DNA of 30,426 nt from CAYINU01 sp964364855 (GTDB lineage Bacteria; Margulisbacteria; Marinamargulisbacteria; CAYINU01). A model generated the notes under the pieces. It had not been told where the DNA came from and ran no database searches. It worked only from the letters and a program-made list of their open reading frames with translations. The first letter of the stretch is position 1. Each line of letters opens with the position of its first letter. This document shows positions 29,521 to 30,426 of the stretch, piece by piece. The stretch is from assembly GCA_964364855.1 (NCBI GenBank), contig CAYINU010000011.1, positions 1 to 30,426 of the forward strand. Direction: 5' to 3'. The position numbers and the translations under genes were made by a program.

Positions 29521-30148
29521 GCCAGGCGTACTGATTTCATTTGAGGGAATCGAAGGGTCCGGGAAAACTACCCAGGTCCAAAAAGCGGCCACGTATTTGT
29601 ACCAATCCGGCCATGCACCGGTCTTGACCAAAGAACCCGGTGGAACCGGCCTGGGCTTGCAAATCCGATCATTGATCTTGGATCCCCAAACCAGATTCTC
29701 ATCTCCGCTGACGGAGTTGCTGTTGTTTTCGGCGGATCGTGTCGAGCATGTCTGCAGCACCATCAAGCCCGCGCTGGAAAACGGGCAAATTGTATTGTGC
29801 GACCGCTATATTGACTCCACCCGTGCCTACCAGATCGGCGGGCGACAAAATAATCCTAAGTTAGTAGAAGAGTTGTGCCAGGTGGCGGAATTGGTTCCGG
29901 ACCTGACCATCCTGTTTGACCTGGATCCGTCCGTAGGCATTACCCGAGCCCGATCTCGCGCAAGCCTCGACCGCTTTGAGCAAGAAAATCTGTCCTTCCA
30001 CCAGCGGGTCCGGGACACCTATCTGCAAATCGCACAAAAAGAACCCAAGCGATTCCGAGTAATACCCGTGGGTCAGCGCGACCCCGACACCATTTTTGCA
30101 GACGTGTTACCGCCTATTCAGGAATTGCTTAAAAAATCAGTCAACTGA
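29498..30148 (+). CDS. tmk: Thymidylate kinase
   Basis: A 216-aa dTMP kinase. P-loop FEGIEGSGKTTQVQ (15-28), TKEPGGTGLG, the dTMP-binding CDRYIDSTRAYQ and the lid RARSRASLDRFEQENLSF. Start: GTG at 29498 with AGGAG (29483-29487) 10 nt upstream, overlapping the Ycf45-like gene by 23 nt. Last gene of the ybaB-recR-HU-ycf45-tmk run. Confidence 0.96.
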   Translation: MSESTPVKPGVLISFEGIEGSGKTTQVQKAATYLYQSGHAPVLTKEPGGTGLGLQIRSLILDPQTRFSSPLTELLLFSADRVEHVCSTIKPALENGQIVLCDRYIDSTRAYQIGGRQNNPKLVEELCQVAELVPDLTILFDLDPSVGITRARSRASLDRFEQENLSFHQRVRDTYLQIAQKEPKRFRVIPVGQRDPDTIFADVLPPIQELLKKSVN

Positions 30149-30257
30149 GCACAGTGTACGCGAACTCGGTCTGACCAGAGTGAACATCTATGTAACAAAT
30201 TTTCCGACCAAATGTAATATACGTATTTATTTTTGTTGGACCAGATAGGCCCTGCCC

Positions 30258-30286
30258 TTCAAAAAAGTCCAACCTGCACCTATACT
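30258..30286 (+). promoter_or_regulatory. Promoter of dapB
   Basis: -35 TTCAAA (30258-30263), 17-bp spacer, -10 TATACT (30281-30286), then 7 nt to the ATG at 30294. The transcript should start at or next to the ATG. The 109 bp between tmk and this promoter hold only a bulged hairpin (about 30162-30180) without a U-run. Confidence 0.58.
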
Positions 30287-30293
30287 CGGACCT

Positions 30294-30426
30294 ATGATAC
30301 GGGTATTGGTCAACGGCGCAAAAGGCAAAATGGGACAGACCACGGTGGCGGCGGTATCCGCCACTTCCGACCTGCAATTGGCAGCCCAATCTGACATCGA
30401 TAGCGATCTGCATGCGTTGGTTACCC
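30294..30426 (+). CDS. dapB: 4-hydroxy-tetrahydrodipicolinate reductase, N-terminal part
   Basis: The first 44 codons of a gene cut by the window end. MIRVLVNGAKGKMGQTTVAA is the dinucleotide-binding start of DapB (family pattern VNGA-GKMG), followed by SDLQLAAQSDID as expected for the second strand. DapB makes tetrahydrodipicolinate for lysine and peptidoglycan. The form VNGAxGKMG is close to cyanobacterial-type DapB. Own promoter, predicted leaderless start. Confidence 0.85.
   Translation, partial: MIRVLVNGAKGKMGQTTVAAVSATSDLQLAAQSDIDSDLHALVT

Noticed and set aside
30149..30257. Hairpin around ACTCGGTC/GACCAGAGT as tmk terminator
   Set aside because: The stem is bulged and short and is followed by GAACATCTATG, not a U-run.

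Overview
The window is a compact bacterial chromosome segment of roughly 50% GC by eye, with almost no non-coding space. It encodes a diderm bacterium: two outer-membrane beta-barrel proteins, a prepilin peptidase with pseudopilins, and a periplasmic c-type cytochrome. It is probably an uncultured, deeply branching lineage. A Ycf45-like SpoIIIAA/R3H ATPase beside tmk, a stand-alone AAA_26+DRTGG protein and a cyanobacterial-looking DapB start hint at the Cyanobacteria/Melainabacteria/Margulisbacteria neighbourhood. That placement is inference only; there is no rRNA or other decisive marker. No rRNA, tRNA, CRISPR array or transposase gene is visible.

Layout. 1-1279 (minus): ApbE flavin transferase and a DUF4342-like membrane protein. 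1334-1457: a palindromic repeat element. 1502-4390 (plus): TlpA-like thioredoxin, prepilin peptidase and four pseudopilin-like proteins, all overlapping. 4385-7102 (minus): DNA polymerase I. 7328-7708 (plus): GcvH. 7713-8885 (minus): AAA_14/DUF4143 ATPase. 8979-13634 (minus): a four-gene operon of UbiE/MenG methyltransferase, AAA_26-DRTGG protein, polyprenyl diphosphate synthase and a PhzE-type chorismate amidating enzyme. 13760-15058 (plus): citrate synthase. 15197-16342 (plus): orphan HATPase protein. 16346-18683 (minus): rmlD, histidine kinase, rpiB. 18728-20413 (plus): dnaX. 20504-24463 (plus): a five-gene export/redox operon. 24519-25484: YefM-YoeB toxin-antitoxin, an XRE regulator and a small gene missed by ordinary ORF cut-offs. 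25555-26694 (plus): second AAA_14 ATPase. 26782-30148 (plus): ybaB, recR, HU, Ycf45-like ATPase, tmk. 30294-30426: start of dapB, cut by the window edge.

Two gene groups look like undescribed pathways. (1) ubiE-DRTGG-polyprenyl synthase-phzE: every junction overlaps or is 5 nt apart, joining a chorismate-aminating enzyme to two prenylquinone enzymes. This suggests an amino-aromatic isoprenoid or redox cofactor. (2) 20504-24463: two secreted FMN_bind-like proteins, one fused to a CxxCH cytochrome and lacking the flavinylation motif, plus a His-rich multi-pass membrane protein and two outer-membrane barrels. This could be an envelope electron-transfer or metal-handling system.

A second theme is transcription start placement. 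At least seven genes (tlpA-like, both AAA_14 genes, dnaX, the redox operon, yefM, dapB) have a good -35/-10 pair whose -10 ends only 6-9 nt before the start codon, so their mRNAs should be leaderless or nearly so. Other genes (gcvH, citrate synthase, ybaB, HU, internal operon genes) have clear Shine-Dalgarno sequences. Several of the leaderless promoters carry palindromes that look like operators.
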